Assembly (NCBI GenBank): GCA_013365325.1
Contig: JABVXV010000174.1
Coordinates: 1-64,000 of the forward strand
DNA: 64,000 nt
DNA from: Dipetalonema caudispina
Taxonomy: Eukaryota; Nematoda; Chromadorea; Rhabditida; Onchocercidae
Reading direction: 5' to 3'
Positions 14,101-28,000 of this stretch are shown here, in pieces. The notes below the pieces were generated by a model. It ran no database searches. It worked only from the letters and a program-made list of their open reading frames with translations, and had not been told where the DNA came from. A program made the position numbers and the translations under genes. Numbering within the stretch: the first letter of the stretch is position 1; each line of letters begins with the position of its first letter.

Positions 14101-14435
14101 AATCAGAAAATTGAAATTAATTAGGGAAAAATGTTTTCAAATTATTAACCCCTTTGGTTTTCAGGGTAATAACCGAAAGTGGTACACGTCCGACACCTAT
14201 CCGACGTACGAATGGTGGTGATACAAAATATCGATTAAAAGATGATTACGTAAGTTCACCTAAATGGTTGCATACCAAAGCTGATAATATTGAAGTTGAA
14301 ATGGACCAAAATTTGTTAAAAAGCCGTTCTACACATTGCTATAATCCGGTATCAGTAGCATACGGTCGAATTGATAATCTTGATCGACAACAACAAAAAC
14401 CTTTCCTTACCACTGGTAATATACAAAAAAGGTGA
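8063..14435 (+). CDS. FGFRL1-like receptor: three Ig domains, no kinase
   Basis: Eight exons: 8063-8129 (tentative), 9367-9503, 11076-11286, 12062-12220, 12412-12701, 13086-13338, 13515-13845, 14165-14435. Phases agree throughout, giving 572 aa. Ig1 has RLICPV...QWKK and GTYQCQVVNGFG; Ig2 has LLLKCPAKGNPLPHITWLRD and GGKYVCKLENEHG; Ig3 has FQCKVKNQQQPLIKWLKRV and SGTYLCVVTNAHG. One transmembrane helix lies at 13547-13600, followed by a basic stop-transfer. The roughly 180-residue tail is proline-rich (PPPPNLPPPKAP) and holds a YxxPhi-type YGRI site, but no kinase domain. Ig2 and Ig3 match recalled human FGFRL1 closely, including the split of Ig3 before WLKRV. The family binds FGFs at the cell surface and acts as a decoy or adhesion receptor. 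Other Ig-superfamily proteins remain possible. The weakest part is exon 1. Confidence 0.82.
8188..8221. repeat. (GT)n microsatellite
   Basis: A short GT/TG array interrupted by one A and one C. It lies in the first intron of the FGFRL1-like gene if the candidate signal-peptide exon is right. Confidence 0.85.
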
Positions 14436-14892
14436 TTGACCCCAAAGATTGGTATGCATAATAATAACTATATTTCAGAAAAGGTAGCATTTTTATGTGT
14501 AGTATTAGGTATTTCTTGCTGTGAAATGAAATCTATTTCTCTTGTTTTGTTTATTTCTTTTCTTTCCCCAACACGAGCTTGATCCGACTGTTTTCTTTTT
14601 GCATGATTTGTATACGAATTGTCTGTTGCTAAACTTAATTCAGTGCTTAGTCTGTAGATATAAATCAATGCTATGATAACTGTCAAGATAATTTTGACAG
14701 TTTGCAAATTATTTATCAATAATTTATTTGAAGGGAATGTTGTTTTTCGAATGTGAATTTTTGCGGGTTATTAATTTATACAAAATAGTTTCTTGCATCA
14801 TATAGATTTGTAACGAATGGCAGGAAACTAATTCTGCTCATGTATAGTTTTTTTTTATATGATAAATGAATATGAAGATTTAAAATTGATTT

Positions 14893-14918
14893 TGGTTGTT
14901 GTTGTTGTTGTTGTTGGT
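14893..14918. repeat. (GTT)n microsatellite
   Basis: A short run of GTT units downstream of the FGFRL1-like stop codon. Confidence 0.85.
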
Positions 14919-16430
14919 ATAATTTATGCACTGATTTTAGTTATATTTCGAAATTTAATTTTAACTTAATTAACGAAAAAAGTAATGTACTTTTCTTTAT
15001 AATGAAAAATTTAACTAACAGCAAAAAGAAACGAAAATTTTGCTTAAAATTTCATTTTTCTAGCAAAAATTTTGAATCACTTAAATTTTCATTATAAAAA
15101 AAAGAGAAAAAAAGGCACTTGAAACATGCCTTAACCAACGGGTAAAATAGTGTACATCGAACTTTGATGGTCTAACTCTCTACTATGATAAATGCTTCCA
15201 ACAACGAAATTTACCTTTTATCAGCTATCAAATCATTCCATTTTCGTTCAATTTATGATTAGGTCTTTACTATTAACAGGAAACGATTTGCAATTCTTTT
15301 TCAATGTTTTGTTTACAATGCAAAATTTCCCTTCTTTATAATTGTGTGAAATAATAATTAATTACAATTATTTTAAGAAAACTCCTTTATTTTGTTAATA
15401 TACAATGAGCTTAGTGTTTTTTTTTTTTTTCTTCCTTTCTCTTTCTTCCCCTCCTTTCCTCCTCTCCCGCCATTTGAATGCGTGTATGTGCTATAAATAT
15501 TTCATTTATTTCGATTAGATGCATAAATAATTTGAATTGGATGAGACATTATTGTGGAATTCCAATTTCAGTTTCAGTATTTATTTGTTGCTTAATGCAA
15601 AGCAAACGAGAAATGAATTGAAAAATATGCATCTTATCTTTGCATTTTGCTTTTTATTTTCCAAATTACTTTCATCGGTAAGCTTTCGAAATTTTATCCA
15701 AACAAAAACGAAATCTTAAAAAACTTGAATGACTAAAATTTTGAAATGGATTAATGTAAAAAAGCGTCCTTTTCATCAAATTAGATTTTATCTCTTCATA
15801 TTTTTTTGCGTACTTATTGGTAAAAATCAGTGGTTTCGCAAATCTTAAGAAGACATATTGTTGAGATTTTCGAATTTATTGAATTTGTAACACTTTTGAA
15901 ATGGTTATGCTAATCGTTTGTATATTAACAACCAGAATAAATGAAATTTTAGAATGTAATCCTGGAAGTTTTTCCCTTCTTTTTTTTTGACAGACCTCAT
16001 TCTTTCTTATTTTTTCCCTTTTACTTCCTTTCCGATCCAAAATTTTGCACTGGAATTTGAAATACTTTTAAAGCAATGAGCTTATAATTGTCTTCCTGTT
16101 CAATATAAGTTTTGATTCTGCCAAAAGTGCACTTATCCTCTGAACATATTTAAGGTTATGTCTTTTAAAGCTTCCCTATGTCCTAAGTTGACAAGAAATT
16201 TCTTCCTTCAATTCATTCCCTATTCAGCACTTCTTCTCATTTCAAAAAGAAAAAAGAAGTTCTTTTTTGTGTTAATTCTCTGGTAGAATAGTCTAAAATT
16301 ATTTCGTTTGTTCAATTCTGTCCTTTTTAAATATTAAAAAGTATGTGATTTCGGAATGATCGGTAGCTTACCGATAAACAACTGACCAGTTGATCGATAA
16401 ACTACCATTGATACGAATCAGTATTCACCA

Positions 16431-16450
16431 AAAAAAAAAAAAAAAAAAAA
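16431..16450. repeat. Poly-A tract (20 nt)
   Basis: A pure A run. It is representative of many A/T homopolymers in the desert; similar ones lie near 19859-19875, 22190-22210, 22321-22338, 31871-31892 and 33911-33938. Confidence 0.9.
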
Positions 16451-19400
16451 CTCTCTGATTAAGAGACACTAGCACTTGATGAAATATAGTTTATTAACCC
16501 CTTCAAAAATGTATTTTTTTTGACTGAAGAGCTTTATCTGTGTCATCATTTTCGATTTATTTGATATGAAGTATTTACGAGTAGTGCCGTTTTTTGTTTT
16601 CCTTTTAATGTTCCATGTTTCTCGTATTTCATCCTTGTTGTAAATTTGATGTAAAAATATGAATAAAACACAAGTTTAAACACTTACCAATAACTTGTAG
16701 ATGTATGAGAAAAAATGACAGGAATTAAATGAAAATTTTCAAATATTAAAGAAATCTTTGACTACACTGTTAATCTTTAGTCTTTCATTCACTCGATATT
16801 ATCAATTACGAAAAAGTTATGCATGAAGCATAAAATAAACTTTAAAATGTTTGGGAAAATCTTTGCACTTCGCAGTGTTCTTGACTATTAAATTTTCTAC
16901 AACAGAAATGCAGAAAGGTAAACATGACAAAGAATCATCACGCACCTGAGTTAAGTAACAAATACGAATATTTTTGTATTTCCCATGAACAGAATGTATA
17001 TAAAGTATCAGATTGAACGAACGTGTAAATTAAAAGATCATCTTTATAAAATGTGGAATTACGATGATGGCGAACAAAATATCACAGGATTTCAAATTTT
17101 TAAAGGTCTTCTAATATTGAGCCAATATCATGCAGCAACAATTCCCAGATCTTGGTGAAGTAAAACAATATATAAATAATTCTCATCTAATCTCTATACA
17201 GATTTGCTGAACATGCTCATGTTATCCTCATTATTTGCTTTAACTTTTAATGTCCCCTTGTTCGATTATAATTTGAATTCTTGAAGGTATTCGAAATCCT
17301 AGCTGATAAATATTTCGATCTCGTCATATCATGAGTTTTTGTTGAATCTTTCCTAAATCATACAAATAAACAGTTTGTTCCAGTTTAGCTCTTTTTCGAT
17401 CTCTTGAAATTATCTTTAACAGTAATGATTTTCTTCTGCTCTGTGAGCCGTATCAGGAATCCATGAAGCTATCCCAGGAATGATTTGATAACAATGGTAT
17501 TATTTTATTTGTAATATTCGAAATTCCCTGATGTTATCCTAAGTAATTAAGATGTTTAAGTTGGATGAATATATTTATTTCCTACAAATTTTTAAAGCAT
17601 TATGAAAACACAAAGAATGTACTGCCCATGACAAAATATTTTGTTATGCATTGATAAATTTGAGATTTTCTCAGATTAATTAAAATTTTTCCCATTCTGG
17701 CTCGTCTTATGCACAACTGCTCATGAAGCCTTAGTATAGCTGTCACTCGTATACTCTGAAAATAACTGATTGGTTACTAACCTCATAGCTGCTAGTAAGT
17801 ACTTTGAATTTCACAGACCATCCGGACAGTATTATGTCAATTCAACTTCAATATTTGAAAGCAAGGGATTCCGAAACACTCCATAATAAATGATTTCCGT
17901 CTTCTCTAAATGAAAAAAAAGAAAGAAAAAAAAAAAAAAACATTATTGAGAAATAATATCATTCCGGCGAAGGTTTCGCTGGTTTCAGAATGTTCATTAA
18001 GAGGGATCACTTCAAATTCAACAAATTCAAATCTATTGCAAAATCTCTAATGGAACGGTATAAGTTCATAGTTCACATCTTTCATCGTTTAGTATACAAA
18101 TGCGATGATGATTCACATTGAAATAATATTCTAGTTTCATCTGTTTTTGTAACATATCAAGTGGATAAGCTGTGAAACTTCCTCAACTAAACATAATCAT
18201 AAATAGCAACTTGGAAAGAATGAGCCTATGTTTACAGACTGTTCTGGAACGTTTGCCACTTTTGGTTGCATTCTTAGATTTTTGATAACATCTTTTGCTT
18301 CATTCATTTTAGCGTTAGTTCCTCCTTAAGGCCTTACTTTCCAACAGCGCCCAACATTATATAGGGGACACATACACATACATACAAATATCCTTCAAGT
18401 CATTCTAACTTTGTCGTTCTCGTTCGTTCTTGTATTTCTTTCCTTTTCCGCCCGAAGAACGGACTTCTAATCTTGATTATGATTTAAATCTTTTAATTCC
18501 TACGATATTTATTACAAATTTTTTAGTACAATTAAAATATTGTTAACTTTATTAGCGAGTAAAATTGGCTTCAGTTACCATGAAAAATGATTATTTAAAT
18601 CGATTAAATTTTAAAATTTGAAATCAATAATGTTTTTGTTGTTTCTACTTCGAAGTTTTTTCTTTTTTTTTATGATATGGTGCAAATGCATTTGGGGCAT
18701 TCTACCAGTTATGTTATTCAGTTCAGTTTTCTGATTTTAGACATGACATTCGAAATTCGAACAACAATATCATTTTTTAACTGTAAAAGAAATTAGGTTT
18801 ATGCCACAGTGATTGCTTTATTTGTCAATAATTTTAGTTCAATATATTGTAATTTTATGACATTGTCTAATTTATTTTAAAAGTAATTCTTTTTTTTCCT
18901 TCTCTCTCCGAAGTGAGAATTTTCATACATTCATTTCCTTTGAAATTCCAATATTTTCATTATCAAACTTATCTTCCGCTTCCTTTCATTATCCGCATCC
19001 ATCTCCTTCCTTCTGCTCTTAGTAAATTATATCATAATTGAAAACTTCTGTAGCTGTCAGAAAGCTCATTCTGTCTCAATGAGAATTTCACACAAAATGA
19101 ACAAGTAACAAACGTTTTATTCATTTTCACTCACATTTTTTCTTTTTTTTTTTTTTTTTTCTCCCCAATACTTTAAATAGATACATAGTTTTGAGCAATG
19201 AAATTTGGCATGTAGTTGGAATGATTTCTTCAAACTTTTCTAAAGATCGACAACTAATTTTATTTCTTTAAAAGAAAGAAAGTTTGCCTGTTTATTCAAA
19301 ATGAACTTAAGGTTTTTCTTTCGTTTGCGTGTGCGCAATATGAATATTTAATTAACATAATAATATATAGAAAGTGCAAATTGCAATATAAAAATTTGAT

Positions 19401-19842
19401 AGAACTAATCGATTTTAATCCGATAAACTTATTTTGAATACAAAAAATAAAAAAATTATGACACATTCTTTGTTGGAACAAAATGGCGAATTATTTGCTT
19501 GATGTTGTCAACAATTTTCAATTTCAATTAAAATTCATTGTTCCCTTTATGCTATAAATAAAACGATCGATAAATGACATGGAGTTTTTTTTTTTCTCTT
19601 TTCTCTTAATCCTCCCCCGCTTTTCCCACCTTGCTATCATTCAACTGAGTTTTTCAAAGTTTTTGTAACGAACTTTTTTCATACTTACTTCTTTCTTTTT
19701 TTGCAACAAACAAAACATTTCAAATCGAAGACAGATGAGCAAAATTTTGAAACAATGCCCGGAAAGTGTATGTGTTCAGGAAATTGACATTATTTGATTT
19801 GATGCAATTTGAAGCAAACACATGTTGGAAAACAATGCGAGT

Positions 19843-19874
<32 letters not shown>

Positions 19875-22800
19875 TAATCCATAAAATGCAGACTAATTAG
19901 AAATTAGAATGTTTGGGATAAAGGCTTTAAAAATTTAAATTTAAGAAAAAAAAAAGGGATTTAAATTAATTGATAAGTTCTATATTTGTTAATAGCGTAT
20001 GCTGAATTGGAACAAATTTCACGTCGGAAACTATTACATTGCTAGATTTCATTCCTCTTTCATTCTTCTTTCCTCTTTCTACCATTTTTTTTTTCCTCCT
20101 ACGAGCAAAATATAAATTTATAACTGTCCTCGAACTAAATGTAAATTCTGTTTTTGTTAAAGGTACTTATGCATTCAAAAGTAGTGATTTTCTTATATCC
20201 AATTTTATTCTTACATCAAATGAAATGGCTCACTTAGTAATAAGTATGACATGAAGCAATTATCTGAATTTATTTATTATTTCATTGCAGAAACATTTAG
20301 ATTCTTCGAAGTTGAGAATTCGTACTCTTTCATACTTGTCATTCAAATCAATATTCAAAAAAAAAAATTAATGGTAAAAAGTAATTTCATTGATGCAGTT
20401 GATTGCTGGTCATAATTAAACATAATTGGTCAGCTAATTTAAATATGAGTTAAGGAATTTTTAAAATAAAGAAAATTAGCTAAAAACAATGTTGTAGTTG
20501 ATGGGATGGTTAGATGGATGATTCCTGTAAATCAATGTTTTCTTACTGATTTCTGACAAAATAAATGGCCAAATTGACTAAAATAATTACCGTCTTGAGA
20601 ACATAAAACAAATGTCAAGTTTTTAGGGCCAGAAATTTTCGAAACTAAAGGGAAAAAAGGGAACAAAAAAAAAAAAAAAAACATTCGGATAGTTTTCAAA
20701 TTCTGAACTTCGAAGTTTAAACCAGAAACTTATTGTCTTTTTTCTTTTCTTTAAAGAAATAAATTGAAATGAAGAATACTAAATCAATGTCATTACTATC
20801 AAATGCCATTTGTCACTTTTTTAAAAGTCACAATTTTTTTCTAGCGATTTCAAATATATTTGCATATCCTTCAAATATTTCCATGAAATTGAAATGTTCA
20901 AGTGGCACAATTACAGGGTTTGATAATTTCTTTGCTCTTTTTATGCTTTTTGTGAAAAACTGAAAAAACTTTGAGAAGTAAAAGGACAGGTTTAACTATT
21001 AGAAACAATTTTGTTTCCATCCAAATAAAAGATAAGTTTTTAACAAATCTTTAATAGATTTAATGATAACATGAATTTGACATTTTATATACTTTATCCA
21101 GGGTCACCCAAATATTTTTCAAAAATATCAGCTGTTTTCAGAACCTGAATTTTAAGCAAGAGTACTGTAATTGATGGATTTTTCTTTGTAATTCATTGAA
21201 ATGTACGAATTTCAAATGAGTTATTCCAATATTTTGGAGGCAAAATAAATTTTCCGATGAATAGCCTTTCTTCAAACGAGGTTCTTGGAACAGAACAGTC
21301 AGAATTAACTTCACCTCTCATTTTCTAATTGAATTTTAAATTAAATTTTGAGAGGAATGGACTTTTATAGGATCAAGGCACATCTATCTATTCCTTTTTC
21401 CTTGATTTTCCATGAAATAATTTTGAAATAATTATAAGATGAAAATAGACTTCATAAAAAAAAGAAAAAAAACCATATCTTCACTCCAATTAAATGAAAT
21501 GCATTTGATTCGTTTCATTACTCCATATAAATAAAGCAGGTATAAAACTGTGACTATGTCAGTCATCTCGGTTCAAAATTTAAAATTAATTTATGTTGAG
21601 CAAACAGACGAACGGCAAACAAAAGAAACACAAATTTCATGTCTTGAAAAAATTTGAGATAAGTAATATTTGTCGAGCATTTATTTTAATTGTGTTTGGA
21701 TTTGCTAAGCTTTGAAAGATGACTTTAGTTTTGCTGATCGTTAAATGATGATGATAGATGGGGGATTTTTATCACATCATTTTAATCAATTTTAAAAATT
21801 GTTAAATTAAATTCGATTCCTACGATTGTAAAACATCTTTGATCCCATTTTACACATCAAAGATAACAAACAAAGTGTATCGTACCATTCAAAGAGATTG
21901 AAGTGGCAAAAAGTCTATTTGCTATTATGCATTTCCAGTCTTCTTCACATTCCTTTTGCATTTGCCATTAAATATCAAAAAGGTGATAGAGACTGCTTAA
22001 CTTCAAGTGCTTATAATTTCAATCGTTTCGAAATGAGCTCCTCAGTCTTACATTTTTATTCGATCTCTTCCTTTTCAACAAATCAAATATACACCACTTA
22101 TTTTAATAACACCGAAATTCTACAACAATCATTCTCATTGTTGGTCGATCTCTTTCTTTACATCATACCACCCACTTGAATGACGAAGCAAAAAAAAAAA
22201 AAAAAAAAAAGATAAAATAAACGATTGAGATTTAAATCACTAAATTGAAAAATTTTCGATTTTTAGTTATGATTTCTCACTTTATTTCTGTTGTTACTTT
22301 TTTTTAATTTCGTTTTTTCCTTTTTTTTTTTTTTTTTTGGATGAATGAAGGAGAACAAAAAAATGGGAAGAAAAGAAATGTTATTGGCGCAATGAAAACA
22401 AGAATAGAGAGATGAAAGAAGGGGCTGGAACTTTTCTAAAATGGGATGACGAAAGAATCCTGCAAAAGTTATAAGAATTTCGAAAAAAAAAAAAAAGAAA
22501 GACAAAATCATCTCACTTCAACTTGGACATATTTCTTCGGGAAAAAAAATTTAGTAGGAGGAAGAAAAAAAAAAAAAAAATAGTTTCCAACTCGCATTCT
22601 ATTTGCTATCTTCATCATTCGTTCAATTGACAATTGAGCTTTTTCTTCTAATGAATATTTGTTTAATATCATCTGTCACATTTTGTCATTCAACCAAAAA
22701 ACTTTTAATTCATCAACTTTTTCATTTAAAACAACGTCTACCTCCAATAAATAGAAGTTTGTTTGTTTTCTTATCTTTTTTTTTCCGTTTTTTTTTGGCG

Positions 22801-23309
22801 TTGAAATAGAAAAAGAGTTTTACAAAAACAAAATTTGACATATTCTCCATGCTAAAATTTGCTAATAAAGATTCTTGCCATAAAAATTTTGGTTTTTCTA
22901 TTTGTTTGATGACTATTCTTTTTTCCTTTTTTCTTTTTATTTTTTATTTCTTTTTCTGCCCATTTCATCAGGAAAACCGAAACTGTCAGATATTACTTTA
23001 TTCCGGTAGACTTCCCATTAATGAGACGATTGGATACCGGTGGTTAAAATGAAGAAAAAGCTACTGCCTATAATACCGATCATTATCCATCTAATGCTAT
23101 ATGCATCGTTTCGGTAAGAATAGTGTAAGGAAAAGAATAATGCAATTTGAGGGATTTTCTAAAATTTTATTGAACTGTTTTGAAACTAGCATCTTACACA
23201 ATTCTATCCTCAAACATTCTTCCGAATCATTATTCATGGGTAGGATAGTGATTGAAATGTCAAAAAAAAAAAAAAGGGATAACTTCAATTGTTAGCAAGT
23301 CCCACAATC

Positions 23310-23382
23310 TGTACACTATGTAAACAAGCTATTATTATGAAAGATGTCACTGTACACTATGCAACAAACTATTATTATGAAA
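23310..23382. repeat. Direct repeat, about 32 nt, two copies
   Basis: The unit TGTACACTATG followed by a CTATTATTATGAAA segment occurs at 23310-23342 and again at 23351-23382, with a few differences and an 8-nt spacer. Confidence 0.9.
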
Positions 23383-24545
23383 AAACTGTCAACCGCGTTC
23401 GAAATGACAATTTTTATTTGTCATTTATTGAATCATAGACTTGGAGCTCAGCTAAACGCCCAAAAAATCTTGTAGCATATACATAGCCTACTTGGCTGTT
23501 TCAAAAAAATTATATTAGAGCCAATTTATATTGCTGCTCAGAATTGATTACCATTAATTTCTTGTTCTTATATCCATCATATTTGATTTGCTTCGTTCTT
23601 TTCCTTTCGGAGAAGAAAGAGAAAGCAGAATATAATAATAATTCCAATATTTTTGTCCCAGTCTTGGGGAGAAAAAAAAAGAAGGCTTGCAATCTTTACA
23701 ATTTATTCTTCGATTACGGTGTCGCGGGAATTCCGAATGAAATTTTACAATGAAACTATCCAAATGATTCCAAAACATTCATTTTTTTCTTCATTTAACG
23801 GGAAAAAAAACGGATAGTGTCATAATGAGGAAGGAGGGAAGGTTAAGAGGAAAAAAAAAACAAGAAAGAGGAAGAAAGATAAAGTGCAAAACGTTTATAC
23901 GATAATAATCATCATAGATTCTTTAGTAAATGAAAATCGGTGAGAAAGGAAAGCGGAAGCAGCAAGGTTGAAAGTGGAAAAGATGATATTTTGGGATATG
24001 TTAAGGGATGAATAAAAAAGAATGTGTGGAAAGAGAATATCTCGGGAGGAAGATTTCCTGAAAATGGGCGGGGGAGAGGAAAGAAAGTAGGAAAATCTTT
24101 AGGAGAAGAAGACAACAGAAAATGTTTCCATTTTAGGCCAGGGGGTTGAGAGGCCGGAAAAGCCCGAAGTCGAGGAGCCAACCTTACTTTCCGCAGCTTG
24201 TAGCTCCTTCCTCTTTCTAGGCAATCCCATCTTTCCATCAAACATTCATCGGTCTCCAATTTACCTTACCCTCCTCTCAGGCTTATCACCGCAGCAGCAT
24301 TTCCATAAGAAGGCCCGTTTCATCAGACGATATCAACCTATCATTCGGCCTGGCCTATTCTCTTCAGCTTGTCGATCTGTCAAAGCTTAGAAAACTGGAA
24401 AACATTCCTCTTCCGTCCTCTACCTCTTGCCACCTTTCAAAAGCTTACTTCCCTTCAATGTGCTTAATACTCTTCCCATCGTTTCCTCCTTTCTCACATC
24501 CCCCTCTCCTCAACTGTATTAGAAAGTCTGGAAATTCTTCATGTC

Positions 24546-24625
24546 CACACACATACAGATAACATACACATGCACACACACACGCACATACACACACACA
24601 CACACACGCACACACACGCATATGC
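24546..24625. repeat. (CA)n-rich microsatellite with CG interruptions
   Basis: CA dinucleotides mixed with CGCACA and CATGCA units, ending in GCATATGCATATGCAT. The minus strand gives artificial Cys/Val frames across it. Confidence 0.92.
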
Positions 24626-24889
24626 ATATGCATACCTGCAAACAACATCAGGGCATAAATCGCGGGGATAAACACTGGTGTTGATTGGGCATGTACATTC
24701 ACCTGGACGCATGACAACTTGCATTACTAAGTAAGCAATAAGGTAAGAAAGAAAGAAAAATGCGGGATATGAGTGTTGTTTGGTCGCTCGATTAATAGTT
24801 GATTATCCGTTTTATCGGGTTGGTTACATCATACTCAAGAATACTAGTAAACTTTGGAATGAATTAATGACTACATATTGTTGTTATCA

Positions 24890-24968
24890 TTATCACTACT
24901 ATCACGACCATCATCATATGACATCATCGTCATCATCATCATCATTATCTGCAGCAGCAGTAGCAGTA

Positions 24969-24999
<31 letters not shown>

Positions 25000-25013
25000 C
25001 AGCAGCGATATTG
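24890..25013. repeat. Compound CAT / CAG-CAA trinucleotide repeat
   Basis: TCATCATCATCG-type units pass directly into GCAGCAGTAGCAACAGCAGCAACA-type units. The Ser- and Ala-rich open frames here are products of the repeat. Confidence 0.93.
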
Positions 25014-28000
25014 TAATTAATCTAATTTCTATCATTCACAAAAGAGCATCATCCTTCTTTTTTTTTTACATCAAGCTATTGGCGACCACATTTGCTCCAC
25101 AGCAGATACGCAGCATACCAGCGATGTTATCATCATCATTATCATCACTAACCTCTTGCAGTGCTATCCCTATTAGTAGCAGTAAGCAAGCATTCTCGGA
25201 ACAATTCTCCAATTTTGTTAGCAAATACATTTGTTTTTCTAATTTGTACAAGTTTTTCAAAGTAAATTGTTAGTTTTCTTCTCATAAAATTAGTTAAAGG
25301 TAATGAATAATTTGATTTTAATTGTCAAAATTGGAGTTTTTGAAATGAATTCCTGTGATTTACCAAAACTAGCAAAATGGTTATAATATTTACGCCACAT
25401 CGTTCTAACATTCAACAATAACCTATATCATTAAATGGCAGGATAACATAAATTGAACATAAACTTTCATCGATCTCCAAAATAGATAATGAATCGATCC
25501 ATTTGTTAAATTTATCCTAATTAGGCTATTTCTACAGGTTACTTCAACTACGAGATATCATGAAAGAATTTAGAAAGTCGCCAAATGTCTGTATCAATTC
25601 AACTTTTGGCATTAAAAAATTACAACCACTTATTTCTCGAAACATTACCTAAGCCTTTTCTTCTTGATTTTATTTCTTGTTTAACTTTAAAGCTACTGGA
25701 AACAATTTTAATCCGTCAAGATGCTTTAATTTGTCACCTTGGAGCAATGTTAGGACAATCGTAATAATCTTTGTGTATGACGGGAATTCGTCCCAAGAAT
25801 ATCAAAATTTGCAAGCTAAAACCAAATTATGCATGAATTTTAAGCAAATCGATGAGGGAAAAACTTATAAGTTGCCTTGAAACATTGAAATAAATGAGTT
25901 AATGCAAAGGACGGCTTTTGTTCTACCCTCCACATGATTAAATGTAATTTATTTTGTCATGCAATCACTGCTATCCTGCATCACATGAATCCAGTAATTT
26001 AATATGTTTATTTCGAAGTTTTATTTGAATCATTAATCACAACAATTTAATTCTTTCTTAAAATCTTCCAAGCAAAACTTTGCAATATCTCTAGCAATAT
26101 CAAGTGTTTAACGACTTGTAAGAAAAGAAGAGGAATGAGAAAAAAGCTTTACTTATCGTATCGATTGTGTAGGATCGAAATGCTTCCTTCTAAGCACTTT
26201 TTGGGATTTATGAATTCTTTTGAGATTACATCACAGCATAATCCAAACCAAGTTGTCAGTACTAAATTTTTTAATCATTTATTTCGCCATCAATGCATCG
26301 CCAATTAACACTGTTGATAACCACTATCCCTCTTAATTCACTGAGCTATAATAATTATGGATAATATGAAGTTATCAAAATAATTTATTACTTTAAAGTT
26401 ACCTAATACTTTGAAGTAGTTTAAAAGTAATTTTTGAAGTATGTAGTAACTGAATGACAGTTCATTATTGTCCCTTCACATCCCTAAATCATCTATCCAA
26501 ATGCCAATCGATCATATTTAAAAAAAAAAAAAAATGAAATTTGATGAATGCTTGGTTATGCCCATTGACTTATTCATATGCTTATTCGTTCCAGATGCTC
26601 TATCCAGGTGTAGCAAATTTTTCCTCCGTTTTTCGAACCATATTTTTTCATTAAAATACATGCTATTTTATGAAATTTGCAAAATTTGTTTAGTAAAGAT
26701 CCATGTTTTTTTTTTACTCTTCCTCTCCCCACCCCCCTGCCCTTCCCCAATAGAATCCGTTTTCTAATCATCAATAGGTTCAAATTACTATTCTAACTAA
26801 TTATCGCATGCAATAAGAAAAACAAAACAACTTTCGCATTCCTAAAATCATTACTTTCTCACTGAAGATTTGATTTTAGTTTCGATGAACTGTTACAAAT
26901 TACATAATGGTTGGTCATAATTCTCTTGCCACCTGTCATCTTAATTTCGCTGTTTCTCGTGTTGTCATTTTTTTTCTTTTTGTTTTCAAATAAAAAAAAA
27001 CTATTGATGTTTCGGAAAAAATTTTTCAAACATAATAAACAACTTTTATTTACAAATTGCAAAAACAATCAATGCAGGTAACATTTCTTACAGATTGGGA
27101 ACTAATTTTTCTTCTTTTTACAAATGATTAAATTTTATTTTTAAAAATTTAAACAATATTATGCTTTCTTTAATTTCTAAAAAATTTAAATAATAATCGT
27201 CACCTTTTAATAAATATGTGAAAATAAAGTGAAGCAAAGGCAAATGAATCACAAGAGATGGGACGTAATCATTCCAATAAGGATGATTACTTTCTACATT
27301 TCATCTTTTTTTACAACTTCCCTTCATTCTTTTTAATCGTTTTCTCACGAATTATAATGCCTTTTCCTCACCTTCAACTTCCTCGATTAATAAACAGCAA
27401 ATAATATTTGTTAACATCTTTCATTTCATATCATACAAATTTCTCATAACAAACAAAATTTAATCCTCTGTAAAGGAAGAGAGGGAAATTGACGAAATTT
27501 CCTCTTTTTTTCGTGTTTACGAAATTTTAAATGTTATTTTATTTGTTTGCTCGTTTGCATTTCCGTTGTTTCATATTTCATATGCTTATGCAATTTCATT
27601 AAATTAAGCTTGAATAGATATGAGCTTGAAATTCGAAAAAGATTTTTTTAACTTGAATGTAATACTCATGGTCATCATTGGGTATGACATTTTAAATTCT
27701 AATTTTTGAAACAGTTTTTTAAAAATGAAAGTGAATTTATTTAAAAATTAACAAATCATATCAGTATATGCAGTATGATAACGAACACTAATAGAAGTAA
27801 CTGTAATCAGATGGACTCATAAAGTAACCTTTTTGATGATTAGCTTGATGAGATAAGAAAAAACTGGAAGTGAGTTTCTTTCTTGATATTACATCAGCTG
27901 AAATTTAAAAGATTTCAACTATTCGGTTTTTTGCATTTATATTATGAACTGTGCGTTTATGTTACTTTTTTAATACTTGGAAGATTTTTCACTTGAATGA

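Noticed and set aside
21898..22179. Frame starting with a signal-peptide-like hydrophobic stretch
   Set aside because: The first codon is TTG, not ATG; no acceptor/donor pairing or family motif was seen, and the base composition matches background.
22263..22511. Phe/Lys-rich minus-strand frame
   Set aside because: It is built on poly-A and poly-T tracts; no support.
24445..24724. Cys/Val-rich minus-strand frames
   Set aside because: They are generated by the CA/CG dinucleotide array.
24780..25273. Ser- and Ala-rich plus-strand frames
   Set aside because: They are generated by the CAT and CAG/CAA repeats.
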